The notes under the pieces: model-generated
Seen by the model: only the letters and a program-made list of their open reading frames with translations
Databases searched by the model: none
What the model was told of the DNA's origin: nothing
Made by a program: the position numbers and the translations under genes
NCBI GenBank assembly: GCA_019426215.1
Contig: CM033400.1
Location: forward strand, 12,260,568-12,324,567
Direction of reading: 5' to 3'
DNA: 64,000 nt
Origin: Buddleja alternifolia
Lineage: Eukaryota; Streptophyta; Magnoliopsida; Lamiales; Scrophulariaceae
Shown here: positions 11,756 to 24,350 of the stretch, one piece after another
How positions within the stretch are numbered: position 1 is the first letter of the stretch
How the letters are laid out: every line of letters begins with the position of its first letter

Positions 11756-13236
11756 AATTAATCATATTTAATGAAAATCGTATCTAAATTGATTGGATAA
11801 TTTAGTATACGTCATAATGCGTATCACAATAATAATAATAAACAATTGTAAACAAAAATAATTACATTAATTACATGAACTAATTTCATGGAATTAAGCC
11901 GATCAAAGTCAACATAAGATGAATCGAGCTCGAATTTGCTAATTGTGAATTGAGCTCAAAATAAGTTCTTACATGTTTGATGAGTCTTAAAATTATTATT
12001 GCATAATTGCATTAATTAAACATAATTTGTTCAGCGCTAAATTAAGCCCTCAATGATAATTTATACATATTTTATTAATTTGCAACCATGGATAATATTC
12101 AATTAGAACAAAACCTCAAACCCTAAACCTTAAACCATACCCTAAAACCCCATGTAGGATTGAAAGGCGAATCCAACTACTCAATTCGAGACAAATCATT
12201 AAAAGCTCGTTTTAGCTTGGTTCGTTAACATATCAAACCAAGTTTGAACCACATTTTAGCTTGGTTCGTTAACATTTTGTGCATATGATAAGTTAGAAGC
12301 ACAATTTCTATAAGTTCGATAAATTCAAATAAGATTGAACAACAACTTATTCGGCTCGACTCGATTCATTTACAACCTTACTCTCATGTAACTTAATAAT
12401 GGTCAATTATTATTATTTTTATTAAAAAAATAGATGTCGATAGACGTTATCAATAGGCTATAGAAAATATCAATGCATGTAAAAGTATTAAAATATTAGA
12501 AACCCAAAATATCTTCAATTATAATTTTTTTTTTAACAAATTCATTAGCTGAAGGGTTAGATTAATGAATCAGTATTAGAAAATTTTAATTATTGAAAAT
12601 TTGAATAATTACGTAGCGCAGCGGATGCAATAAAGTCGATCCGTACTTTTCACCATTGATATGGTAGGACTTAGATGATTAAAATCAAATGTTAACCGAA
12701 AATCGAATCGAACTGAAAACCAAACCGACATATATGTCGATAGATGTTAACCGAACCAAACGGAAAATTGAATTATATATATTATTTATTATATAATATA
12801 ATAAAGAATTAATATCTGAAACCACAACCACAACTTAGCACCGCTCTTTTCCAACTCTCTGTCTTCTCCATTGCAAACTAAACAATAAACTATAATGAAG
12901 ATTGAAAATTTTGGCTTCTGCAAGTTGTTAAATTGGTTTTTGCAGCTTTTCCTTTTTAATTTTTTTTTAAAAAATCGGTTCAATCGAAAACCAAATCGAA
13001 CCGAACCGAATCGAATAATTTGGTTTGGTTTTCGGTTGGTATTTTTGGAAAACCAAAATCTCGGTTCTGTTTTGACCGAACCGACCGATTGCACATCCCT
13101 AACGAATTCTGTTGCATCCGATCCATTCAAAAATTACATTCAATTTTTTTTTATTTGGAATGGAGGGAAATCATGGCGCTAATTTAATTATTTGGTGAGT
13201 CGTGTGGGAGCTAATGTTTTCTGCAACACGTTTCTA
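11756..13236. other. Non-coding AT-rich stretch
   Basis: No gene seen. It contains degenerate telomere-like words (accctaaacc) at about 12112-12150, tcgagctcgaa/ggctcgactcg words at 11920-12375 similar to the left flank of the gypsy element, and the CCGAACC-rich repeat listed separately. Confidence 0.5.
12690..13101. repeat. CCGAACC-rich repeat, probable one-ended hAT-like remnant
   Basis: Tracts of aaccgaaccgaa occur at 12695-12770 and their complement (cggttttcggtt, gaccgaaccgacc) at 12965-13095. The right end reads, on the - strand, TAGGGATGTGCAATCGGTCG, which looks like a hAT terminus. A matching left end was not found, so the element appears truncated. The same style of sequence occurs at 47527-48701, where both ends and a TSD are present. 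Confidence 0.5.
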
Positions 13237-13241
13237 CTCTT

Positions 13242-13722
13242 TGTTGTGGAACTCAGAGTCATATTCCACCAAATATAGAAATAGCAAGGAAAATATTGTA
13301 CTAGAAAACCACACTAGATTTAATTCCCAGGAAAGATTGGAGGCGTCACAACGGTCGCGCTTAAAACCCAACCTCCTCGACAGAATTAACTAGACGAATT
13401 TAATAGCACAATATAACACTACAACTATAACTAACAATGGCTACTTGAAGAATAGCACAAAATAAAGAACACCAAATTTAACGAGGTTCGGCTAATTTAG
13501 CCTACGTCCTCGGACCCCACCAAAATATTTCACTAAAGGACTAAAGTGAAACTATTACAAACTATAGAGGAAGAAAGAAGAAATTGCTAAAAGACTTAGG
13601 CAATTTGGGATGTTTTCTAATGTAAATAGATGGTCTCTTTTTATAGTGTAAAGAGACCACTCTTTACAACCATTTTCCAATGTGGGATATTGCTCAACTT
13701 TGAAATGAGTCATTCTTCAACA
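13242..13722 (-). repeat. 3' LTR of the TNT1-like element
   Basis: 481 bp, tgttgtgg...ttcaaca. A - strand TATA box (TATAAAAAG) lies at 13637-13645. The bases just inside it (13723-13740) read AAGGTGGAGATT on the - strand, a typical copia polypurine tract. Confidence 0.95.
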
Positions 13723-13791
13723 AATCTCCACCTTGGCGAATTTCCAAAATCTTCAATCTACTCGTCAAACGGGGTCACCAAAAATCAATCT

Positions 13792-16700
13792 TCAAACTTT
13801 GACAATGTTGATCAAGTCCAAACAAAATTTGAACTTGATTGCAGTCACAACTTTTGTCAACATATCAGCAGGATTCTCAGTAGTATGGATCTTCTCGATT
13901 CTGACTCCACCTTCTTCAAGTATCTCTCTTATGAAGTGATACCGAACATCAATGTGCTTCGTCCTTGCATGATAAACTTGGTTCTTTGCTAAATGGATAG
14001 CACTTTGACTATCACAATGTATTTTCACATACTTTTGTCCAATCCCCAGTTCACCAAGCAACCCTTGAAGCCAAATTGCTTCCTTTACAGCCTCTGAAAT
14101 TGACATATACTCTGCTTCCGTAGTAGACAGAGCAACCGTTGACTGTAAGGTAGACTTCCAACTGACCGGTGCTTTAGCAAGAGTAAATACGTAGCCTGTA
14201 GTTGATCTACGCTTATCTAAATCACCAGCATAGTCTGAATCGCAATATCCGACTACATACTGACTATGTTCCCGCTCAAATATCAAACCAACATCAGCTG
14301 TGTCATGGATGTATCGCAAAATTCATTTCACAGCTTGCCAATGTTCCTTTCCAGGATCATGCATATACCTGCTCACAACCCCCACTGCTTGGGAAATATC
14401 AGGCCTCGTACACACCATAGCATACATCAAGCTACCAACAACATTTGCATACGGTACTTTTGACATGTATTCCCGTTCTGCATCATATTTCGGTGACAAA
14501 GCGGCGCTAAGCTTAAAATGAGGAGCAAGCGGAGTACTAACTGGTTTTGACTTTTCATCAATGCCAAAACGCCTCAACATCCTACTCAGATATTGTTTCT
14601 GAGTCAAACAAAGCCTCCTCAATTTTCTATCTCTGAAAATCTCCATGCCGAGAATCTTCTTCGCCTCACCTAGATCCTTCATCTCGAACTCCCTTTTCAA
14701 ATGAGTCTTCAACTTTTCAATTTCTATTAGACTCGGAGAGGCAATCAACATATCATCAACATACAGAAGAAGATATATGAAGGATCCATCTTGTAGCTTG
14801 TGCAAATACACACAATGATCGTATTTGCTTCTTGTGTACCCAATTCCCATCATAAACTTGTCAAATCGCTTGTACCACTGCCTCGGAGATTGCTTCAATC
14901 CGTACAACGATTTTTGAAGTTTACAAACCAAATTTTCATTTTCAGCAACTTTGAATCTCTCTGGCTGAGTCATATAGATTTCCTCTTCTAAGTCTCCATG
15001 TAAAAATGCAGTTTTTACATCCAACTGAACTAGTTCAAAATCCAACTGTGCTACCAAAGCCAACAAAATTCTAATGGAGGAGTGTTTTACAACTGGAGAA
15101 AACACCTCATTATAATCAATGCCCTCCTTTTGAGCGTAACTTTTGGCCACCAATCTGGCTTTGTAGCGAACATCACCTTGGCTAGGAAATCCATCTTTCT
15201 TTGCAAATACCCATTTGCATCCAATTGTCTTCTTTCCCTTCGGGAGACTGGCCAGTTCCCATGTTTGATTCTTATGAAGGGACTGCATTTCTTCACTCAT
15301 GGCAATCCTCCACTTATCTTTCTCTGGTCCTTTGACTGCTTCAATATAAGTGGTAGGAACATCATCAGCGGCAATTGCAGATGCACAAGCCACCATATCA
15401 TCAAAGCGAGCAGGTTTTCTGATTGTCCTCTTTGGCTTGCTAGTTGCAATTGATTCAAGTTGTTGTGGAAGTTCTTGGGGTTGAACTTCCTCTTCTTCAA
15501 AATCTCCTTTTACCGTAGGAGAATGATCAAGAGTTTCTTGATCTGCTGGGACAACAAACTTTTCAAACTCCACCTGTTTGGGAGTACCATCATGCTGTTC
15601 TGCATTCACCTTTTTCAACACGGTAGATTCATCAAAGGTGACATCTCTGCTAAAGATTATTTTCTTTGTTTCTGGACACCAAAGACGATAGCCTTTTATA
15701 CCAGAGGTGATCCCCATGAACACAGCTTTCTTTGCTCTAGGATCTAACTTTGATTCCTTAACATGATAATATGCAGCGGAACCAAACACATGTAAGGAAT
15801 CATAATCAGCAGCAGGCTTTCCAAACCATTTCTCAAATGGTGTTTTTCCATCAATAGCAGTAGATGGTAGACGATTAACGAGATGACACGCATACGTCAC
15901 AGCCTCAGCCCAAAATTCTTTACCCAACCCAGCATTGGATAACAAACACCGAACTTTCTCCAGCAAAGTCCGGTTCATGCGTTCTGCCACTCCGTTCTGT
16001 TGTGGTGTATGTCTAACAGTGAAGTGTCTGACAATGCCTTCATCCTCACAAAATTTTTGAAATGGACCACTCCTAAATTCTCCACCATTGTCTGTACGGA
16101 GACGTTTGACCTTTTTATCAGTATGAGTTTCCACCATCTTTTTCCATTTGAGGAATACCTCAAACACTTCATCCTTCGTCTTCATCGTATACACCCAAAC
16201 TCTCCGGGAAAAATCATCAACAAAGGTTACAAAATAGTGTTTCCCTCCCAAAGAACTCGTTTTTTAGGGACCCCATACATCCGAATGAACATAATCCAAG
16301 ATACCCTCAGTATTATGGATTGCTGTTCCAAATTTAACCCTTGTCTGTTTCCCACGAACACAATGTTCACAAAACTCCAATTTGGAGTATTTCACTCCTT
16401 TCAACAATCCTTGATTTATGAGGAGATTCAAGGATTTTCCACCTGCATGTCCCAAGCGCATATGCCATAGCCTAACTGCTTCTGAATTCCGATCATCAAC
16501 AGTAACTGCTGCTACTGCACCCACAACTGTACCACCCATGTAGTGATACGTATTGTTGTTCTTCCGAATTCCCTTCATTACCACGAGTGCACCAGAGATG
16601 ATCTTCATCACCCCATCCTTAGCTCTTACTTCAAAACCTTTCGATTCTAAAGTTCCAACGGAAATAAGGTTTTTCCTCACTTCTGGTGCATACCGAACAC

Positions 16701-17757
16701 CCTTTAGGGTTATGATTGATCCATCGTGATTCTTCAAGCGAACTGAACCAATCCCAAGTGTAGTAAGAGGAGCTTCATTAGCTGTGAAGACAACGTCATT
16801 TTGTTCTTTGAAATCAAAGAACCAATCCAAATGTGGTGTCATATGATGACTACATCTTGAATCCAGCATCCATACTTCAGAAGCACCGCTGGATGATGTC
16901 GCCAATGAGAAGTCTGATTCGGCATCATCACACGCGGTTACATTTGATTCCGCCACGGCCTTAGAATTGCCCTTAGTTGTTAGCTTTGGGCAATCTCTCT
17001 TCCAGTGTCCTGTTTCTCGACAGTAGGCACACTTGTCTTTGCTTAGTTTATGCCTGGACTTGGATCTCCCTTTCTTTCCTTTGTTTTTGTTTTGTGAACG
17101 ACCTCTGACGAACAAAACCTCTGCATCTCCGCCTGAACTAACTTGCTTGTCCTTCTTTCTCAGTTCATAACTGTACAGGGCAGCACAAACTTCGCTAAGA
17201 GATACAGCAGCCTTCCCGTGAAGTAGAGTTGTTTCAAGAAACTCAAACTCCTCAGGAAGGGATCCCAACAGCATCAGAGCCAAATCCTCGTCTTTAAAAG
17301 TCTCATCCAAATTGATCAAATCGGTAACCAGTTGATTAAAACTGGTAATGTGACTATTCATAGTGGAACCCGAAACAAATGTGAAGCGAAAGAGCCGCTT
17401 CTTCAAATGGAGCTTATTCTGACAATTTTTCTTCAGAAACTTCTCCTCCAGTGCCATCCACAATTTATATGCAGAGTTTTCTTTTGAAAACGCATATCTC
17501 TGCTCTCTGGATAGACACGAACGAATTGTTCCACATGCCAACCGATTCATCATACTCCATTCTTTTTCCTCCATATCATTTGGTTTCTTTTCTTCAATAG
17601 CTAAGTATAGACCTTGTTGAAAGAGTGCGTCTACAACTTCGCTTTGCCACATACCAAAATGGTTTGTGCCATCAAAAGACTCCACTGCCAATCGCGTATT
17701 CGCCACAGTGGTTCTCGCCCAAATGGACGACGACGATGCTTTTGAGGTGTCTTCCAT
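13792..17757 (-). pseudogene. Copia gag-pol polyprotein with two nonsense codons
   Basis: The frame runs without shift from ATG at 17757 to the stop at 13792 (1322 codons). Order: gag (UBN2-type) about 1-230, CCHC knuckle at 243-256 (CAYCRETGHWKRDC), protease at 299-301, gag-pre-integrase, integrase with DNGGEF near 556 and TPQQNGVAERMNRT near 584, reverse transcriptase with YVDD at 999-1002, and RNase H (TEAEYMSISEA, CDSQSAIHLAKN). It closely resembles the TNT1 family. Defects: TAA after HSDVWGP (about 16266), TGA after HWQAVK (about 14322), and the protease triad reads DSR instead of DSG. Both stops look like single-base changes. Translation would stop before integrase, so this copy is probably dead but could be mobilised in trans. 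Confidence 0.95.
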
Positions 17758-17880
17758 TTTTGGTTACAAATTATTCTTCAAGAGCCCTCCAAATGCGAAA
17801 GCCAAATAGCCCGAGAAAACTTTTCTGATGTGGAAGATCAGATTAAACTGCGACCACAGAGCATACTCAGAATACCCGAG

Positions 17881-17892
17881 CTCTGATACCAC
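17881..17892 (-). promoter_or_regulatory. Initiator-tRNA-Met primer site
   Basis: The - strand reads TGGTATCAGAGC two bases inside the 5' LTR, the standard copia primer site complementary to initiator tRNA-Met. Confidence 0.92.
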
Positions 17893-17893
17893 T

Positions 17894-18374
17894 TGTTGTG
17901 GAACTCAGAGTCATATTCCACCAAATATAGAAATAGCGAGGAAAATATTGTACTAGAAAACCACACTAGATTTAATTCCCAGGAAAGATTGGAGGCGTCA
18001 CAACGGTCGCGCTTAAAATCCAACCTCCTCGACAGAATTAACTAGACGAATTTAATAGCACAATATAACACTACAACTATAACTAACAATGGCTACTTGA
18101 AGAATAGCACAAAATAAAGAACACAAAATTTAACGAGGTTCGGCTAATTTAGCCTACGTCCTCGGACCCCACCAAAATATTTCACTAAAGGACTAAAGTG
18201 AAATTATTACAAACTATAGAGGAAGAAAGAAGAAATTGCTAAAAGACTTAGGCAATTTGGGATGTTTTCTAAAGTAAATAGATGGTCTCTTTTTATAGTG
18301 TAAAGAGACCACTCTTTACAACCATTTTCCAATGTGGGATATTGCTCAACTTTGAAATGAGCCATTCTTGAACA
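17894..18374 (-). repeat. 5' LTR of the TNT1-like element
   Basis: 481 bp copy matching 13242-13722 with about seven substitutions. Its - strand TATA box lies in the ctttttatag segment near 18290. Confidence 0.95.
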
Positions 18375-18390
18375 CTCTTCTCCTACATTT

Positions 18391-19419
18391 TGTTGTTTCA
18401 AAATGTAGTAGCACTTGTTATGGAAATTGGTATAGTCGAGGCACGGGTTACCCGATTTCCTTAACACAATAACGCCCCGCTCTTGGTGGTTACGGGATAC
18501 GGCATTTGTGTCCCAAGATACAACGACTATCGTCTTAGAAATAGGACCACTCCAAATTTCTAAGCCTAGCGAACAAGCTTCTGCTAGAACTCTCGATTTA
18601 TGAATGAAGAATTCTTTTATGTACTCAAATTAGTACTTAAAAGAGAGAAGAGAGAAAGAGATATAAAGTTAATACTTTGGTGTAAATAAATCCACACTAA
18701 GGGGGGCTATTTATAGAGAATGAAAGGTTTTGGGTCAAAAAGTGTGACTTTTCGGATTTTTGCAGAAAGGCCAAAAGTTGTGTCTTTTGGACAAAATGCC
18801 CCCTGATTACACCTTTTCGGACTTTTCAGATTTGCCCCAAGAGTTGCAATTGTTCAAAACAACCCCTGAGCTAAAAGACAAAACCCGCCTGACATGGTTA
18901 TGATCCAGTGTGGCGGATGCACCGTACACCCGCCTCTTCAACCTATAACAAGCCACCATTTCCGGGAAATGATTCGGTGTGGGCGGTTGCACCATCCGGC
19001 TTGCAGTTCAGCCCCTATCTTTCCACAGACGTTAATTTTGACCCCAAAACTTTGAATCTTGATTTATTAAGTCCGTTCAAATTGGTCCCTCAATTTTCCG
19101 ATTTGAACATTTTAGACCACAAACTAAATGAACTATTTCTTATACGACCGCGGCCGTCGATCGTATAATTGAGATCATTTATTCACCTTTGTTCACATCA
19201 TTTATTGGTTCCAATTATGAGAAAAGTTTTAAGTGACACACTTTGCTAATTAATTTCTCATTCACCCGAAATCGGATTTGAGTAATTAAATACTCTAAAT
19301 TTATCTACTCAAAAGGTAGATTAATTTTAAGCCAAAGACATTCCACTTTGACATGTGAAATTCACTTAAATCTCTAAAAATCGTGCTAAACACAATTTAC
19401 TCAATCAAGATTTCCAACA
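18391..19419 (-). repeat. 3' LTR of the second copia element
   Basis: 1029 bp, tgttgtttc...ttccaaca. A - strand TATA box (CTCTATAAATAGCC) lies at about 18706-18719. Confidence 0.95.
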
Positions 19420-19980
19420 ATCCCCCACATGAATGAAAATTAATGCACATGCAGACACTACGAGAGTTCAGACGAAAAACTATTGCATCAGAAGAGATAG
19501 CTTGTGGCTTTGAATCTTTCCTAGTGAGATATCATCGGATTCACTTGGCTGCCCAATGAACGCGATGTCTTGAATTGGTCAGACGTTTGTGTGAACCTAG
19601 ACAATGATATTCACACAATAGTTTTTCTACAGTTCTTGTTCTCAATTGGGTCCATTTTGGCCGTGGAACACCATCTTGGATTCATAAGTGTTTACTTTAT
19701 TGAAGCGGCCCTCACTTCTCACTCACATAGGTGATCTCCTATAAAGAGTACCCTGCCGTACTCCACTTTATTACGTCACAAACATTGACAGTATAGGAAT
19801 CATTAAAAGTTTCAAAAACTTAGCCTCAGCTACGCTCTGCAGGTTGCACTTATACAACTAGGAATGGGGAGGAGTTATTAAAACTCCTAGTGCAAATGAA
19901 CTTTCATAACTTCGTTCTCCCATTGAACCAAGATCTTGGGATCTCCAGTCAGCAAGGTTGGGTTTCCGCTATGTCCATTC

Positions 19981-22900
19981 TTAACATGTAGGCTTTAAGC
20001 CCATTCCCTTCGTTGAACTTTCAACTAAATCTCTTGGCAAACCTTTTGTTAACGGATCCGAAATATTTTCCTTTGACTTTACATAGTCTATAGAAATTAT
20101 GCCACTAGAGATTAGTTGTTTAATGGTATTATGTCGTCGACGTATATGTCTTGACTTACCATTGTACATACTACTTTGTGCCCTTCCAATTGCCGATTGA
20201 CTATCACAATGTATTAAAATTGGAGGCACAGGTTTTGTCCAACATGGAATGTCTTCTAAGAAATTTCGAAGCCATTCAGCTTCTTCTCCGGCTTTATCTA
20301 AAGCTATAAACTCCGATTCCATCGTTGATCGGGCTATGCACGTTTGCTTAGAAGACTTCCACGACACAGCTCCTCCACCTATGGTAAAAACATAACCACT
20401 AGTAGATTTGGAGTCATTTGTGTCAGATATCCAATTTGCATCACTGTATCCTTCTAATACAGCAGGATATCTCGTATAATGTAATCCATAATTTATAGAG
20501 TATCTTAGATATCTAAGAACTCGAGTCAATGCCTTCCAATGGTCTTGACTTGGATTACTTGTATATCTACTCAACTTACTAACAGAGTAAGCAATATCCG
20601 GACGTGTGCAGTTTGCAATATACATCAAACTACCAATAATCCGTGAATATTCAAGTTGTGATATAGGCTCTCCATAATTCTTTTCTAACGTTAAATTAGG
20701 ATCCACAGGTGTCTTAATAGGGTCTTTGTCATATGTATTAAACTTCCTAAGTACAGACTCAACATAGTGAGATTGTGATAGGACAATTCCCTCATTAGAC
20801 TTAGAGATTTTGATCCCTAATATAACGTCAGCTTTTCCCATATCTTTCATGTCGAAGTGTCTTTTCAACATGCCTTTAGTATTCATGATTACTTCCCATT
20901 ATTAACATGTCATCAACATAAAGACTCACAATGACAAATTCATTTTGAGTGCGTTTTATGTAGACACATTTGTCACATTCGTTGATCTTGAAACCATTTG
21001 ATAACATCGTATTATCAAATTTTTCATGCCACTGTTTAGGAGCTTATTTAAGTCCATACAATGACTTAACAAGCTTACATACTTTCTTTTCTTGCCCAGG
21101 GGCAATGTACCCCTCGGGTTGTTCCATATAGACTTCTTCGTCTAACTCTCCATTTAGGAACGCGGTTTTAACATCCATTTGATGTATCTCAAGGTTGTGC
21201 AAAGCAGCAATCGCAATGAGTACTCTTATGGATGTTATTCTTGACACAGGAGAGTAAGTATCAAAATAATCAAGGCCTTCAGTTTGTCGGTATCCCTTGA
21301 CTACCAAACGAGCCTTATATTTATCGATACTTCCATCAGCTTTATATTTACGCTTCAGAATCCACTTACAACTCAATGGTTTACTACCTTTTGGAAGATC
21401 TACAATCTCCCAGGTGTGATTCTGCATAATTGACTGAATTTCACTATTAATAGCTTCTTTCCAGAGCGGTGCGTCTGGGCTTGATAAAGCTTCTTTAATA
21501 GTTCTTGGTTCGTTTTCCGCCATATAGGTCAGAAAATCAGGACCAAATGATTTTACAACCTTTGTCCTTTTACTACGACGTGGTTCTTTCTCAATTTGAT
21601 TATTGTCACTCGTAGTTTCACGAGGTCTTTTCGAAGAGATCGCCTCGTTTGTTTCCTTACATGGAAAGATGTCCTCGAAAAAGACAGCATTTCTTGATTC
21701 CATGATCGTTCCTTCGTGGATATCTGAAATATCCGACTTATGTACAAGGAATCTATAGGCACTACTATTAAGCGCATATCCAATAAATATGCCATCAATA
21801 GTTTTAGGCCCTATTTTTACTTGTTTAGGTTTAGGTACTTCTACCTTTGCTAAACACCCCCACACTTTAAGGTATCGGTATGAAGGTTTATTACCTTTCC
21901 ACATCTCGTACGGAGTTTCACTCCTATTTCTATGTGGAATTTTGTTTAGGATATAGTTAGCTTAGAGAATTGCTTCCCCCCACATATTATGAGGTAAACC
22001 CGAGTTGATTAGCAATGCATTCATCATCTCCTTGAGAGTACGATTTTTTCGTTCAGCAACTCCATTAGATTGAGGTGAGTATGGTGCCGTGGTTTGATGA
22101 ATTATTCCATGACTAGAACAAAATTCCTCAAATGGCGCACCATATTCGCCACCTCTATCACTTCGGATAACTTTTATCCGTTTGTTTAATTGATTTTCAA
22201 CTTCACTTTTATAATGAGTGAAAGCTTCTAATGCTTCATCTTTACTTCTAAGTAAGTAAATATAACAATATCTTGTGCAATCATCGATGAATGTAATGAA
22301 GTACTTTTTCCCACCTCTAGTTTGCACAAACTTTAAGTCACAAATATCACTGTGAATAAGTTCTAGAGGTGCGGTGTTCCTTTCATCAATAGTATGGAAC
22401 GGCGTTTTGACTAGCTTTGCTTCAACACAAATTTCGCATTTATGTTGATCATTCATTTGAAAAGATGGTAATAAATTCAACTTAACTAGTCTTTTTATAG
22501 TATTGAAATTAACATGTCCTAGTCTAACATGCCACAAATTTGAATACTCAAGCAAGTAAGAAGAATTATTCTTTTCATATTCATACTTTCCAAGGTCACG
22601 AATGACTGTCATTACATTCATTTTGAAAAGGCCCTTATCAAGGTAACCTTTTCCTACAAAATGCCCACTTTTAGTGAGCGCTACTCTATTAGCCTCAAAA
22701 GCTAACTTAAACCCTGCCTTAACTAGTGCAGCTCCCGAGATAAGATTCTTGCGAATATCCGGCACATGCAACACATCAACCAAAGTTAGCTCTTTTCCCG
22801 AGGTCATCTTTAGAACCACTCTTCCAAGCCCAACTACCGGCGAGGTGGCAGAGTTTCCCATGAAAAGCTTTCGTCTACTGATTGGAAGATACCTCGAGAA

Positions 22901-23959
22901 CATCTCCTTGTCGGAGCAAATGTGTCGAGTAGCTCCAGTGTCGACAAACCATTCTTTTGGGTTATCAACCATGTTGCACTCGAACACAACAGCACTTAGG
23001 TCAATCTCAGATAGATCAACCGGGACACTTTTGTCCTTCATTTCAGCTAGGTGAGCTTGACTTTGAACTCTCCCTTGGTTCGAAACTCTCTTATTTGGCT
23101 CCCTACAGTCTCTAGCCATGTGGTTTGGTTTCCCACAGTTGTGGCAATTCCCGGTGAACTTGCGCTTCTTTCCTTTTCCTTTTGGCTTGCCCGAATGCTT
23201 CCTCTTTTTGTTAGCACTAGACTCAGCCAAGTTAGCCATGACAGGAGTTGACGACTTAGTTGTCTTCTTGTCGGTTGAACGATTGTCCTCTTCAATCCTC
23301 AGCCTCACGATCAAGTCTTCAAGCCTCATCTCTTTGCGTTTGTGCTTGAGATAATTTTTGAAATCTCTCCAACCCGGTGGAAGCTTTTCAATAATAGCCG
23401 CCACTTGAAAAGACTCGCTCAACATCATGTCCTCGGCATGAATTTCGTGCAAGATTATTTGTAGCTCTTGGACTTGGCTGATGACGGTCTTGGAATCCAC
23501 CATCTTGAAGTCCAAGAACTTTCCAACTACAAACTTCTTTAGGCCCGCATCTTCAGTCCGGTACTTTTTATCCAAAGACTCCCACAAAGCCCTTGCAGTC
23601 CGGCAAGCACTGTACACACTATAAAGTGTGTCATCAAGCCCATTCAGAATGTAGTTCCTACACAGAAAATCACAATGATTCCATGCATCATAGGCACCCC
23701 TTAGTTGACCATCATTTTCATCCTCGGGTACCGAAGGAGCACTCTCGGTCAGAAACCTAGCCAAGTTCAGTGTGGTAAGGTAGAACAACATTTTCTGTTG
23801 CCACCTTTTGAAATCAACCCCACTGAACTTTCCGGGTTTCTCTCCTTGAGCCGGAACATGGGGTATCGTTGGAGCCACAGGGGGGACAACAACAGGTGGC
23901 GGCGGCGTAGCCGGTGGAGCATCATTCGGTGGTGGTGGAATTGAACTAGCAGAAGACAT
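19981..23959 (-). pseudogene. Copia gag-pol with two stops and a frameshift
   Basis: The ATG at 23959 opens a Pro-rich gag leader, then a UBN2-type gag, a CCHC knuckle at residues 272-285 ([14 protein letters not shown]), and a protease with an intact DTG at 340-342. Integrase follows ([21 protein letters not shown]) up to a TAA at about 21962, after WGEAIL. The same frame then continues (21904-21044) through ARLVVKGYRQTEGLD and MDVKTAFLNGELDEE to a TAA after [18 protein letters not shown] reads on near 20905. A frame change follows, with probable loss of a few codons, before the C-terminal reverse transcriptase and RNase H (20886-19981; [24 protein letters not shown]). The breaks contrast with nearly identical LTRs, so the damage either predates the last transposition or came very recently. 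Confidence 0.94.
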
Positions 23960-23993
23960 TTTTCCAACAACACGGTAATTATTGTGTTAAGAT
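23960..23993 (-). promoter_or_regulatory. Very short leader with no standard copia primer site
   Basis: Only 34 bases separate the 5' LTR from the gag ATG. No TGGTATCAGAGC-type site is present. Instead ttattgtgttaag (23979-23991, + strand) has an exact 13-base inverted partner, cttaacacaataa, inside the LTR at 24063-24075. This could be an unusual primer arrangement or a rearranged leader. Confidence 0.5.
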
Positions 23994-24350
23994 TGTTGTT
24001 TCAAAATGTAGTAGCACTTGTTATGGAAATTGGTATAGTCGAGGCACGGGTTACCCGATTTCCTTAACACAATAACGCCCCGCTCTTGGTGGTTACGGGA
24101 TACGGCGTTTGTGTCCCAAGATACAACGACTATCGTCTTAGAAATAGGACCACTCCAAATTTCTAAGCCTAGCGAACAAGCTTCTGCTAGAACTCTCGAT
24201 TTATGAATGAAGAATTCTTTTATGTACTCAAATTAGTACTTAAAAGAGAGAAGAGAGAAAGAGATATAAAGTTAATACTTTGGTGTAAATAAATCCACAC
24301 TAAGGGGGGCTATTTATAGAGAATGAAAGGTTTTGGGTCAAAAAGTGTGA
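23994..24350 (-). repeat. 5' LTR of the second copia element, part 1
   Basis: The R/U5 side of the LTR, up to the nested insertion. The last five bases (24346-24350, tgtga) are the target site duplicated by that insertion. The - strand TATA box lies at about 24310-24322, roughly 30-40 bp from the insertion, so the nested element separates the core promoter from the upstream U3. Confidence 0.94.

Larger units (their letters stand above)
13242..18374 (-). mobile_element. TNT1-like Ty1/copia retrotransposon
   Basis: Full-length element with 481-bp LTRs (13242-13722 and 17894-18374) and target duplication ctctt (13237-13241 and 18375-18379). The primer site next to the right LTR and the polypurine tract next to the left LTR both show - strand coding. 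It carries one continuous gag-pol reading frame of about 1321 codons with two in-frame stops. About seven LTR differences are visible (near 1.5%), so it is fairly young. It landed 11 bp from the neighbouring copia element. Confidence 0.96.

Noticed and set aside
13630..13992. 120-codon + strand frame at the copia 3' end
   Set aside because: It is antisense to the RNase H end and LTR of the TNT1-like element.
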